NCBI GenBank assembly: GCA_945948775.1
Contig: CAMFCK010000041.1
Coordinates: forward strand, 1 to 7,053
Length of the DNA: 7,053 nucleotides
Direction: 5' to 3'
DNA from: an uncultured Clostridia bacterium
Lineage (GTDB): Bacteria; Bacillota; Clostridia; UBA1381
The notes beneath the pieces are model-generated. The model saw only the letters and a program-made list of their open reading frames with translations. It made no database searches and was not told the DNA's origin. Both the position numbers and the translations under genes were made by a program. Below are positions 1 to 6,505 of this stretch, piece by piece; position 1 is the first letter of the stretch; each line of letters begins with the position of its first letter.

Positions 1-49
1 TTTATGTGTCGCATAGCGACAACATTTTTTGATTATTCGGCAGTCATTA
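1..49 (+). repeat. Left arm of a perfect 49-bp terminal inverted repeat
   Basis: Positions 1-49 are the exact reverse complement of 7004-7052. Position 50 mismatches, the next four bases match again, and then similarity stops. Inside the arm is a small dyad, TGTCGC (7-12) and GCGACA (16-21) around ATA, followed three bases later by a run of six T (25-30). The open frame of the integrase remnant runs into this arm through a TTG at 29, but the codons within the arm do not look like integrase sequence. The arm therefore probably marks where the gene was cut. It could be the end of a repeated or mobile element, an inversion site, or the point where an assembly stopped at a shared repeat. Confidence 0.9.
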
Positions 50-808
50 AATAAGCTCGGCAAACGTAAGGATAAGTATTTTAAAACTGATCAGGAAGCA
101 CGGAACTGGTTGGATGATGCAAAGTATGAAGATAAACACAATTCTTTTACACCATCTGACATGACTGTAAACGACTGGTTTGAATATTGGATCAATCATA
201 TTGTTGGTGATTTGGCACAGAACACAAAGCGAAATTACAGCGAAAGCTTCAAACACAATATTCAACCGGTTATTGGAAATCTGAATCTTGTTGACGTTAA
301 ACATCTTCACTGCAAAATGGTGCTGAATAATATGGAAGAACGCTATGCGGGTTCAACCATCAGGCAGACCTATATTGCTATGGGAACAATGTTTAAATCA
401 GCATTGATGAATGATTTTATTCAAAAGCATCCTATGGATGGTGTGCGATATACAAAGCCTGTGCGTGCCGTAGATGATATTAAATTTCTCACAGTAGATG
501 AGCAGGAAAAATTTATAGAAGTCGCAAAGAGGTCTCATAACTATTATCAATATGCATTGATTTTGGAAACGGGACTAAGAACCGGCGAAATGATTGGTCT
601 TACATGGGATATAATTGACTGGGAGAAAAGGACACTGACCGTCAATAAAACTTTGGAATACAGACATAAACAAGGTTATTGGCGAGCAGGACCTCCGAAA
701 ACTCTTCAAAGTTATCGAACCATTCCCCTGACCAATAAGGCGTATGAAATTCTGGAAAAGGTTTTGCATGCACGCTCTCCGCCATACATACGCAACACGA
801 GCAATTGA
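29..808 (+). pseudogene. Tyrosine integrase remnant, core-binding domain and first half of the catalytic domain
   Basis: This is a phage/ICE-type tyrosine recombinase of the Tn916-Int kind, which cuts and rejoins DNA at attachment sites. Recognisable sequence starts near residue 9 (GKRKDKYFKT, the end of the N-terminal arm-binding region). The SAM-like core-binding domain follows at about residues 45-135. The catalytic domain then starts with the first catalytic Arg in TGLRTGEM (R184) and the beta-hairpin Lys in GPPKTLQSYRTIPL (K224). The homology ends near residue 244 (about position 760). After that the frame reads unrelated residues to a stop at 808. The TTG start at 29 lies in the terminal repeat, so the true N-terminus is missing. 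The rest of the catalytic domain continues in another frame from about 762. The gene is truncated, frameshifted and surely inactive as a single protein. Confidence 0.85.
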
Positions 809-956
809 GAGAGGTATGCAACCTAAAATACTGCAGAAGTTACTCGGACACGCAAGTATAAAAACAACGATGGACAGATATGTTCATGTGTCAGATGAGT
901 CGCTGTTTAATGCAGTTGAACAATTTGAAATGAATGCTAATACTCGTGCGGGCTAA
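744..956 (+). pseudogene. Tyrosine integrase remnant, C-terminal catalytic half in a shifted frame
   Basis: From about 762 this frame holds the missing part of the integrase: the HxxR box in [11 protein letters not shown], the second conserved His in LLGHAS, and the nucleophilic Tyr in TMDRYVHV. A usual-looking C-terminal tail ends at the stop at 954-956. The first six residues after the ATG at 744 are the other frame of the upstream half. Relatives carry roughly 40-50 residues between the PPK..YRTIPL segment and this HxxR box. Those are absent here, and the join near 755-768 changes frame, so an internal deletion explains the break better than a single-base error. All the catalytic residues exist but on two frames. 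Its own initiation as a 70-residue protein is unlikely: I see no ribosome binding site. Confidence 0.85.
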
Positions 957-960
957 AAAG

Positions 961-993
961 TGGTGTAAAATTGGTGTAAGAATGGTGTAAAAC
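961..993 (+). repeat. Three 11-bp-phased direct repeats (TGGTGTAA) after the integrase
   Basis: TGGTGTAA occurs at 961-968, 972-979 and 983-990, each unit exactly 11 bp from the next, about one helical turn. The last unit also forms a small dyad, GGTGT (984-988) and ACACC (992-996) around AAA. The array begins five bases after the integrase stop. Tyrosine integrases of integrative elements use short direct repeats near their gene as arm-type binding sites, and the phasing fits binding on one face of the helix. That role is inference. The absence of a T-run argues against a terminator. Confidence 0.7.
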
Positions 994-1026
994 ACCTTCC
1001 CGAAACCCTCAAAGCCCCTTAAACAT

Positions 1027-1032
1027 AAGGAG
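1027..1032 (+). promoter_or_regulatory. Ribosome binding site that decides the ychF start
   Basis: AAGGAG directly abuts an ATG at 1033, which leaves no spacer. The in-frame ATG at 1045 is 12 bases downstream and is the one that gives the family's usual N-terminus (MKLGIVGLPNVGKS). The later start is therefore preferred, though its spacer is somewhat long. Confidence 0.6.
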
Positions 1033-1044
1033 ATGAAGATAAAT

Positions 1045-2139
1045 ATGAAATTAGGAATAGTTGGACTGCCTAATGTCGGAAAGTCCACGCTTTTTAATGC
1101 AATAACGCAAGCAGGCGCAGAATCGGCAAATTATCCGTTTTGCACAATTGAGCCTAATATCGGCATAGTTGATGTGCCTGATGAAAGAATTGACAGTCTT
1201 GCCAAAATGTATAATCCGAAAAAGGTCACGCGGGCATATATTGAATTTGTAGATATAGCCGGGCTGGTAAAGGGTGCATCACGTGGCGAAGGGCTGGGAA
1301 ATAAGTTTTTATCTCACATCCGAGAGGTAGACGCAATAGTACATGTTGTACGTTGTTTTGAGGATACGAACATAACACATGTTGACGGCTCAATAGATCC
1401 GATCCGGGATATTGAAACAATAAATTTTGAATTGATACTCTCTGATATAGAGATTATTGACAGGAAAATTGACCGTGTGAAAAAAATGCTCAAGGGTGAT
1501 AAAAGTCTTGCGGCGGAGCTTGAACTTCTGGAACGTGTAAAGGCTGCTATGGAGGAGGGAAAATCCGCCAGAAGTCTTGAATATACTGATGATGAGCTTG
1601 TAATGCTGCATGACGTGGCACTGATTTCAATGAAGCCTGTGCTGTATGCGGCAAATCTTGCAGAGGATGATTTTTCCAAGGGTGTTGACAACAACAAATT
1701 TTACTGTGCTGTTAAAGAGTATGCCGCTGAGGAAAAATCCGAAGTAATTCCGGTTTCGGCAAGGATAGAGGAGGAAATTTCTCAGCTTGATGCTGAGGAA
1801 AAGGCACTGTTTCTTGAGGAGCTTGGCATGAATGAGTCGGGTTTGGACAGGCTTATCAGGGCAAGCTATAAGCTGCTGGGCTTGATAAGCTATCTTACCG
1901 CAGGCGAGCCGGAGGTGCGCGCATGGACCATCACAAAAGGAACAAAGGCTCCGCAGGCAGCCGGCAAAATACACTCGGATTTTGAACGCGGCTTTATACG
2001 CGCTGAAGTCGTGGCATATGACGATCTTATGGCATGCGGAAATATGACTGCGGCGAAAGAAAAAGGGCTTGTGCGCTCGGAAGGAAAGGAATATGTCATG
2101 AAGGACGGAGACATTGTGCTTTTCCGTTTCAATGTTTAA
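1045..2139 (+). CDS. ychF: YchF/OLA1 family ribosome-associated P-loop ATPase
   Basis: This is a complete 364-residue member of the Obg-related YchF family, a cytosolic P-loop NTPase that binds ribosomes and unusually prefers ATP. The P-loop GLPNVGKST is at residues 7-15, followed by NYPFCTIEPN near 29-38 and the DIAG (G3) motif at 70-73. NLAE at 204-207 replaces the NKxD guanine-specificity motif, as expected for an ATPase. His112 in NITHV matches the catalytic His114 of the E. coli protein. An alpha-helical insertion spans about 125-190, and a TGS domain ends in MKDGDIVLFRFNV, the family's conserved C-terminus. An ATG at 1033 would add four residues but sits directly on the ribosome binding site. 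No clear promoter was found; TTGAAC (916-921) with AATACT (939-944) at 17 bp inside the integrase remnant is only a weak candidate. The stop codon overlaps that of the convergent gene. Confidence 0.97.
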   Translation: MKLGIVGLPNVGKSTLFNAITQAGAESANYPFCTIEPNIGIVDVPDERIDSLAKMYNPKKVTRAYIEFVDIAGLVKGASRGEGLGNKFLSHIREVDAIVHVVRCFEDTNITHVDGSIDPIRDIETINFELILSDIEIIDRKIDRVKKMLKGDKSLAAELELLERVKAAMEEGKSARSLEYTDDELVMLHDVALISMKPVLYAANLAEDDFSKGVDNNKFYCAVKEYAAEEKSEVIPVSARIEEEISQLDAEEKALFLEELGMNESGLDRLIRASYKLLGLISYLTAGEPEVRAWTITKGTKAPQAAGKIHSDFERGFIRAEVVAYDDLMACGNMTAAKEKGLVRSEGKEYVMKDGDIVLFRFNV

Positions 2140-3053
2140 TCAGAAATGTAAAAGGCAGGGCGTATGCCCGCCTTTTTTTCGAAACGGTCATTTACAGTCC
2201 GCACAAATTCATCAACCTTGTTATTTGGAATAAATGTAATTGCGCCTCGGTAGTCCGGCATAATCCTGACGGCGTCGGTAAATTCGCGGCAAAGCAAAAA
2301 CAACTGCTCTGCTGTGCTTTTTTTATGCATTTGCAGCATATCCAAACTTGCGTCACTCATTACAGGCGCAAGAGAATACGCATTGCCGTTCTTTAAAATT
2401 TCAGATGCAATGTTTATGCGCTCAAGCTCATGCTCCTTAAAAGTATTTGTGAATTTCATAGTACGCCGCCTTATCGGAAGCCTTGCAATAACCATTTTAT
2501 GCGATGGAAGAAAAAAATCGACTCCGATGTAGCCAAGCGTGGCAGTATTCACAATAGCTGCGCGCTGACTTTCTGCTAACAGAGAGGGCAGGTATTGTGC
2601 GTTTTCCTGAGCCGCGCGCAGTATAACAGCCGGCGAAAAACCCATGCCAAATGATTTCGCTGCTGCCTGAACCGCACAAAGTTTTCTTGGCGCAAGCTCA
2701 GGTGCGGCAACATCTGAGTGTATAAGCAGTTCAATTCCGCCGAGCTTAGCAGGCAGCCTTGCAAGCGAGTTTACTATTTCCCTTGCCCATACAGGGGAGT
2801 GCAGCCTTTCAATATTAGCCTTGTTGATCTCTGCCCGGACATCCGAATCAGTAAGCGACATTACTATTCTGTCATCATCTCTTTGCCGGAAAGCGGCCTT
2901 CGCACCGAAAGAAAGGCGAACGCACAGCACGGGTAAGATTCCGGGTTCGCCGATACCACCGAAAAGCGCCGCGGAATAAGGGCAAAAAACAGTATCCGCT
3001 GTGCCGCCGTCATGTGAATATCTTTTATAGAAATCTGTCTTTAAATCCTGCAT
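2136..3053 (-). CDS. Degenerate galactokinase-like (GHMP kinase fold) protein, probably non-catalytic
   Basis: This 305-residue protein is shorter than a normal galactokinase (about 380-390). Several stretches line up with that family: residues 23-43 fall where GRVNLIGEHTDY..GG normally lies, AQEN sits near 148-151, and RRRTMKFTNTFKEHELER is at 195-212. ILKNG..YSLAPVMSDASLDML near 219-240 corresponds to the family's LM..SH.SL region, and FVRTVNDRFEKKAGIRPAFY near 283-302 matches the typical C-terminus. The functional motifs are lost: CPYSAALFGG replaces the sugar-binding motif, APELAPRKLCA (117-127) replaces the GLSSSA phosphate loop, no MDQ is visible, and RIMPDYRGA replaces the TGAGFGGC loop. 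The frame is intact, which suggests a retained non-kinase role such as sugar sensing or binding; that is inference. The start at 3053 has only a distant AAAGG upstream. It lies downstream of a terminator, so it probably has its own promoter. Confidence 0.75.
   Translation of the reverse strand: MQDLKTDFYKRYSHDGGTADTVFCPYSAALFGGIGEPGILPVLCVRLSFGAKAAFRQRDDDRIVMSLTDSDVRAEINKANIERLHSPVWAREIVNSLARLPAKLGGIELLIHSDVAAPELAPRKLCAVQAAAKSFGMGFSPAVILRAAQENAQYLPSLLAESQRAAIVNTATLGYIGVDFFLPSHKMVIARLPIRRRTMKFTNTFKEHELERINIASEILKNGNAYSLAPVMSDASLDMLQMHKKSTAEQLFLLCREFTDAVRIMPDYRGAITFIPNNKVDEFVRTVNDRFEKKAGIRPAFYISD
2151..2179 (+). terminator. Rho-independent terminator for ychF, inside the convergent gene
   Basis: The stem pairs AAAGGC (2151-2156) with GCCTTT (2170-2175) and GGGC (2158-2161) with GCCC (2166-2169). 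There is one bulged A and a GTAT loop, and the T-run extends to 2179. It lies 11 bases after the ychF stop. The same bases encode the last residues (KAGIRPAF) of the galactokinase-like gene on the other strand. Read in that direction the hairpin is followed only by TTTT, so it may work weakly both ways. Confidence 0.8.
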
Positions 3054-3123
3054 ACCAGATCACAGCCTTTGCTATTTTTACTATTATGTGCAGGTAAAAA
3101 AATTTATATTCACGCTCTACTAC

Positions 3124-3162
3124 AAAAACGGAGAGTGTTGCGTTAAATGCAACACTCTCCGT
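3124..3162 (-). terminator. Strong rho-independent terminator after the alcohol dehydrogenase gene
   Basis: A perfect 14-bp stem (3128-3141 with 3149-3162) closes a 7-base loop. On the minus strand it is followed by TTTTTG (complement of 3124-3128). It starts 38 bases beyond the dehydrogenase stop. There is no T-run on the plus side, so it acts on minus-strand transcripts only. It separates the dehydrogenase from the galactokinase-like gene. Confidence 0.9.
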
Positions 3163-3199
3163 CGTACTGTAAAATTCAATTTCAGTCACATCGCCTATA

Positions 3200-4363
3200 T
3201 CAGCGATAAGATTTTTCATAAATACTTATGCAATCATCAATGCTCAATTCTATCCTGTCGCACAGGAACAGCCCGCCCATAGAAGATTTTGCATTTTCCG
3301 CCAACACTTTAAATTCATCGGGAGTAATGCCGTAGTCGGACATACGCAGATTGTCAACGCCGCATGTCTTTTGAAGATTTTCAAGCGCAGTAATAAAGTC
3401 TTCGGGTGCTTTTGCATCGGGCATGCCCATAACTTTTGCCATATCAATAAATCGTTCATCACAGATATGCTTTTCTATAAAGAATCGGTAATATGCAATC
3501 GAAATCATAATCAGTCCTGCACCGTGAGGGAGCTTCGGGTGAAATGCGCTCATTGCATGCTCTAAGGAGTGTTCGCTTGTACATGAGCTTACCTCCATAG
3601 AATAGCCGCTCATTGTATTTGCAAACGCCACATTTGTTCTTGCCTCAAGGTCAGAGCCGTCCTTTACCGCGCGGGGAAGGTACGATGCAATATTGCTTAT
3701 TGCAGACAGCTCAACCACTTCGCTCATCTCGTTACAGCATCTTGAAATATATCCCTCTGTGCTGTGAAATAATGCGTCAAAGCCCTGAAATGCCGTGTAG
3801 TCGGCAGGAACGCTGAGCATCAGCTCAGGATCTACCACGGCAAGATAAGGATAATCACCTTGAAATCCGATTTTTTCGTTGTATTCAGGATTGGTGACAA
3901 CGCCCCAACGGTCAACCTCGCTGCCGGTTCCGGCGCTTGTTGTTATTTCGATGTATGGCAGAGGCTTGTTTTTGAATGACTTACCCTTGCCATGTCCGCC
4001 CTGCATATAATCCCACACAGTGCCGTCATTTACAGCCATTGCTGAAATTACAGTCACCGAATCCAGAACAGAGCCGCCGCCAAGCCCTATGACGAAGTCA
4101 CAGCCGTTCTCTTTCAGAACTGCAACCCCTTCCATAATGTTTTCTTCAATGGGGTTCGGCTGAATCTTATTAAAAACAATATAATCTATCCCTGCTGCAT
4201 GAAGTTCTTTTTCGGTTTTTTCAAGGGCGCCGTTTCTGATCACAGATTTGCCGCCTGATATTACAAGCAGCGCCTTTTTGCCGGGCATTACTTCCTTGTG
4301 AAGCTCGGAAAGCATCCCTGCGCCAAATAATACTTTTGTTGGTATATTCCAGATATAACTCAT
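3200..4363 (-). CDS. Iron-containing alcohol dehydrogenase (group III, butanol dehydrogenase-like)
   Basis: This is a complete 387-residue cytosolic oxidoreductase that interconverts alcohols or diols and aldehydes with NAD(P)H. It belongs to the Fe-ADH family (FucO, YqhD, BdhA). The N-terminal Rossmann-like domain carries the cofactor motif GLGGGSVLD at 93-101. The substrate-side TTSAGTGSEV is at 141-150. The metal ligands are visible and match FucO spacing: D196 and H200 in GFDALFHSTEG, H265 in SEHSLEH, and H280 in KLPHGAG. The N-terminus NIPTKVLFGAG is typical of the butanol dehydrogenase-like (YqhD/Bdh) branch, but the substrate cannot be read from the sequence. AAAGGAG (complement of 4372-4378) lies about eight bases before the ATG. 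A strong terminator follows. Fermentative alcohol formation or aldehyde detoxification is the likely role. Confidence 0.94.
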   Translation of the reverse strand: MSYIWNIPTKVLFGAGMLSELHKEVMPGKKALLVISGGKSVIRNGALEKTEKELHAAGIDYIVFNKIQPNPIEENIMEGVAVLKENGCDFVIGLGGGSVLDSVTVISAMAVNDGTVWDYMQGGHGKGKSFKNKPLPYIEITTSAGTGSEVDRWGVVTNPEYNEKIGFQGDYPYLAVVDPELMLSVPADYTAFQGFDALFHSTEGYISRCCNEMSEVVELSAISNIASYLPRAVKDGSDLEARTNVAFANTMSGYSMEVSSCTSEHSLEHAMSAFHPKLPHGAGLIMISIAYYRFFIEKHICDERFIDMAKVMGMPDAKAPEDFITALENLQKTCGVDNLRMSDYGITPDEFKVLAENAKSSMGGLFLCDRIELSIDDCISIYEKSYR

Positions 4364-4397
4364 GGCAAAAACTCCTTTTACATTTCAACATAAATTA

Positions 4398-4443
4398 AGT
4401 ATAACATTAAGAATAATAAATTTTTTATACTGCTACTTGTCAA
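4398..4443 (-). promoter_or_regulatory. Putative promoter of the alcohol dehydrogenase gene, overlapping a 7-bp dyad
   Basis: On the minus strand TGTTATACT (complement of 4398-4406) is an extended -10 element, 34 bases before the ATG. A consensus TTGACA (complement of 4438-4443) overlaps the 3' end of the esterase pseudogene. Its best -10 partner is TATTAT at 19 bp (complement of 4413-4418), so the two elements may not belong together. AGTATAA (4398-4404) and TTATACT (4425-4431) form an inverted repeat around the region, which could be an operator. Confidence 0.4.
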
Positions 4444-5365
4444 GGAAGGCAGAAACAGGCTCTAAAAGCCGCGATGCTATCTGCTGTACACCGTAGATAT
4501 TAGGATGAACCTCATCCGCGGAAATCAGCGACATATCACCGAGAAGATCAAGACCGTTTATCAGCATTACATTTTTATATGCCGTTTTATGTACAACTTC
4601 GGCAATAAGGCGTCTCCATCTGTCCGGCTCAGGCTTTTTTTGGTAATCGCTTCCGCAGTAGAACGGAGAATGACAAATATTTTTTTGTCGGGATTTCTTC
4701 CGGCAACCTCTGAAACAGCGTTTGTAACGCGTGAGATAATCTTTTCCGGCTCCCATCGCAGCACATTTATGCCAAGCTCCATAATTGCCGTATTCCAGTT
4801 TCCTTTTTCTCCCTCGGAAGCGATATAGTTTATCATTGCCGGCTCCATTGCACAGCTGCCTGCCATACCGAGGTTTATCAGATCCATATTAAGATTATGT
4901 GCAAGAACAGAAGCCCATGTATGTGACGCATCTATTGAATTTGAGCCTTGCGTGATGGAGGAGCCGTAGCAACCACCTCGGGGTCAAACTCATCCCCTGC
5001 ATCCTTTGCAATTTCGCGTAAAACAGGGAGATTAGCAGATTTTTCTATAACAAAATCCTGAGGCTTATCGCAAACATAGGTGTTAATTTCGTGGTCGCGC
5101 CAGCCTCCCTGTATGCCGCCTCTGAAAAAGTGAAAGCATGCATGCGTTGCCTGATCTGATATGGCCTGCATGCGGATTACCGCGGTATCACTCTTCATCA
5201 CAAAGCGTATCTCTACGCCGGTGGAATTAAGGCAGATCCTTTGTCCCTGTTCAGCTTCCATAGCATCAAAAACATTTCCGGGAACGCGGCACCACGTCAT
5301 GCTTCCGTCCTCGGGATTGATGTTAAGTTCAGCTGCATTTGTATTTCTGCATTTTTATACAACAT
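4433..5365 (-). pseudogene. SGNH/GDSL-family esterase, broken by three single-base deletions
   Basis: Read across three frameshifts, this restores one protein of about 311 residues: an N-terminal beta-rich domain followed by an SGNH hydrolase domain. Frame pieces are 5365 to about 5340 (starts MLYKNAEIQ), about 5340 to 4972 (NAAELNINPEDG to DPEVV), about 4971 to 4670 (CYGSSITQG to KKIFVI), and about 4669 to 4433 (SPFYCGSDYQ to FLDK). All four SGNH blocks survive: nucleophile Ser in YGSSITQG, Gly in NLGMAGS, Asn in ELGIN, and His in ADEVHP. Each break can be repaired by adding one base to a short A or T run. The start at 5365 has AGAGGA (complement of 5374-5379) eight bases upstream and a consensus promoter. 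Family members deacylate carbohydrates or small esters; the substrate is unknown. The Lipase_GDSL_3-like subfamily is my best guess. Fresh decay is likelier than sequencing error because neighbouring genes are clean. Confidence 0.85.
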
Positions 5366-5408
5366 AGCTATTTTCCTCTGTATTTTGAAAATACACACTA
5401 TATTTATG

Positions 5409-5437
5409 ATAATAGCACGAATAAATTAAATTGTCAA
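5409..5437 (-). promoter_or_regulatory. Consensus sigma-A promoter of the esterase pseudogene
   Basis: On the minus strand TTGACA (complement of 5432-5437) is followed at exactly 17 bp by TATTAT (complement of 5409-5414), which is preceded by TGC to make an extended -10. The predicted transcript start leaves a leader of roughly 35-40 bases before the ATG at 5365. The promoter looks intact although the gene is broken. Confidence 0.8.
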
Positions 5438-5471
5438 TTTAAAAATTTTTGATTATAATACATATATTTTA

Positions 5472-5500
5472 TTTACACATACGGCAGCTTGTGGTATAAT
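5472..5500 (+). promoter_or_regulatory. Consensus sigma-A promoter of the YoaK-family gene
   Basis: TTTACA (5472-5477) is followed at exactly 17 bp by TATAAT (5495-5500), with TGG just before it giving an extended -10. Transcription would start near 5507, about 43 bases before the ATG at 5550. It is divergent from the esterase promoter, with the two -35 elements 34 bases apart across AT-rich DNA. Confidence 0.85.
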
Positions 5501-5549
5501 CTAAGAGGTTTTTGTAAAGCGAACATATAAAAAGTAAAGGACGGTTTTA

Positions 5550-6254
5550 ATGGCGGGAAGTGAAAAAGAAACAAGACAAATGTCTGATGCTTTTATTAAC
5601 GCGGTATTTCTGACGGCTTCCGGAGGTTTTCAGGACGCTTATACATATTGTCTGCGCGGACATGTCTTTGCAAACGCACAGACCGGAAATATTCTTTTGA
5701 TGAGTACATATATCGTCAGAAAGGATCTGACGGAGGCGCTTTATTATCTGATACCTCTGTGCGCTTTTGCTGCCGGGATTTTTGCGGCGGAGGCGGTACA
5801 CAGGCGGTATAAACAGCTGAATAGAATTCATTGGCGGCAGATAATTCTGATTTTTGAAATTCTGATTTTGTTTTTCGTAGGATTTTTGCCGTCCTCGGTT
5901 GACGTTCTTGCAAATGCTGCCGTTTCCTTTGTGTGTGCCATGCAGGTGCAGTCCTTCAGAAAATTTAAGGGGAAAGCCTATGCAAGCACAATGTGTATCG
6001 GAAACATACGAAGCGGTGTAGAAGCACTGTGTACATACTGTCATACAAAGGATAGGCAAATACTCAAAATCGCCCTTGAGTATTTTGCTATAATATTTAT
6101 GTTTGCGGTAGGAGCAGGCATAGGAAGCATATTTGTGACCTGTTTCGGGATAAAAGCAATATGGTGCTCCTGTTTGCTGCTTCTGGCAAGCTTTTGTATA
6201 ATGATGAGAAATTCAAAAACGATGATATGTCGAGAGCGGAGCCAGATGAAATAA
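5550..6254 (+). CDS. YoaK/DUF1275 family integral membrane protein
   Basis: This 234-residue, full-length member of the YoaK (DUF1275) family is an inner-membrane protein whose biochemical role is not established. The family signature is near the N-terminus, SGGFQDAYTYCLRGHVFANA followed by QTGNILL (residues 24-50), and the second half has the TMCIGNIRSG repeat-like motif (147-155). I see about six hydrophobic segments, at roughly 13-33, 63-82, 97-115, 118-136, 175-197 and 201-219, with basic loops between them. AAAGGA (5536-5541) lies eight bases before the ATG, downstream of a consensus promoter. No terminator follows. The last residues run into a serine recombinase remnant in another frame, so the short charged tail after residue 220 may not be the original C-terminus. 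It is probably transcribed alone. Confidence 0.93.
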   Translation: MAGSEKETRQMSDAFINAVFLTASGGFQDAYTYCLRGHVFANAQTGNILLMSTYIVRKDLTEALYYLIPLCAFAAGIFAAEAVHRRYKQLNRIHWRQIILIFEILILFFVGFLPSSVDVLANAAVSFVCAMQVQSFRKFKGKAYASTMCIGNIRSGVEALCTYCHTKDRQILKIALEYFAIIFMFAVGAGIGSIFVTCFGIKAIWCSCLLLLASFCIMMRNSKTMICRERSQMK

Positions 6255-6505
6255 GAAGGAAAATTTCAAGACGTATAAATGAAATTGAAGAGATATTAAA
6301 AACGGTTAATAATCAAGTTGAAGTGTCGGAGATAAAAATACATAAGGCTGATACAATATTGAATTATAACTGTGACGAAAAATCAGATAAAGATTTTATC
6401 GATTACTTTGTGAAAAGAGTAAATATTTATAAGGATAAACGTATTGAGATAGTCTGGAATTTTGGACTGGATGAATTTCTAAATATGAGAGCAGATACAC
6501 CATAA
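6236..6505 (+). pseudogene. C-terminal remnant of a serine recombinase
   Basis: The frame that opens at 6161 only shadows the YoaK gene up to about 6235. After that it reads as the C-terminal tail of a large clostridial serine recombinase (SpoIVCA/TnpX-like). There is a charged, probably coiled-coil stretch (ISRRINEIEEILKTV), then DFIDYFVKRVNIYKDKR and IEIVWNFGLDEFL, the usual ending of these proteins, stopping at 6503-6505. The N-terminal catalytic domain with its Ser nucleophile, the recombinase domain and the zinc ribbon are all missing, so it cannot be active. An ATG at 6227 exists but has no ribosome binding site. It overlaps the YoaK gene end by about 19 bases. This is what is left of a mobile element inserted between the YoaK gene and the oxidoreductase. 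The assignment rests on motif resemblance by eye. Confidence 0.6.

Noticed and set aside
47..310. An 87-codon minus-strand frame opposite the integrase
   Set aside because: It has no ribosome binding site or motif and lies entirely opposite recognisable integrase sequence.
961..993. CRISPR-like array
   Set aside because: Units are only 8-11 bp without unique spacers, so this is a phased short repeat and not a CRISPR.
1314..1697. A 127-codon minus-strand frame opposite ychF
   Set aside because: It is Ser-rich low-complexity sequence, the usual antisense shadow of a coding region, and ychF is unambiguous.
2034..2396. A 120-codon plus-strand frame spanning the ychF end and the galactokinase-like gene
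   Set aside because: It crosses the ychF terminator and two real genes in other frames, and shows no motif or ribosome binding site.
3025..3219. A 64-codon minus-strand frame starting inside the dehydrogenase 3' end
   Set aside because: It reads straight through the 14-bp terminator hairpin, has no ribosome binding site and no recognisable family, so it is a chance frame.
4660..5345. Programmed ribosomal frameshifting in the esterase gene
   Set aside because: Three separate shifts would be needed. None sits on a classic slippery heptamer with a following structure, so decay or base-call loss is simpler.
5547..6059. A 170-codon minus-strand frame opposite the YoaK gene
   Set aside because: It is a shadow of the membrane-protein gene. 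The plus frame has a clear family signature, promoter and ribosome binding site, while the minus frame has none.
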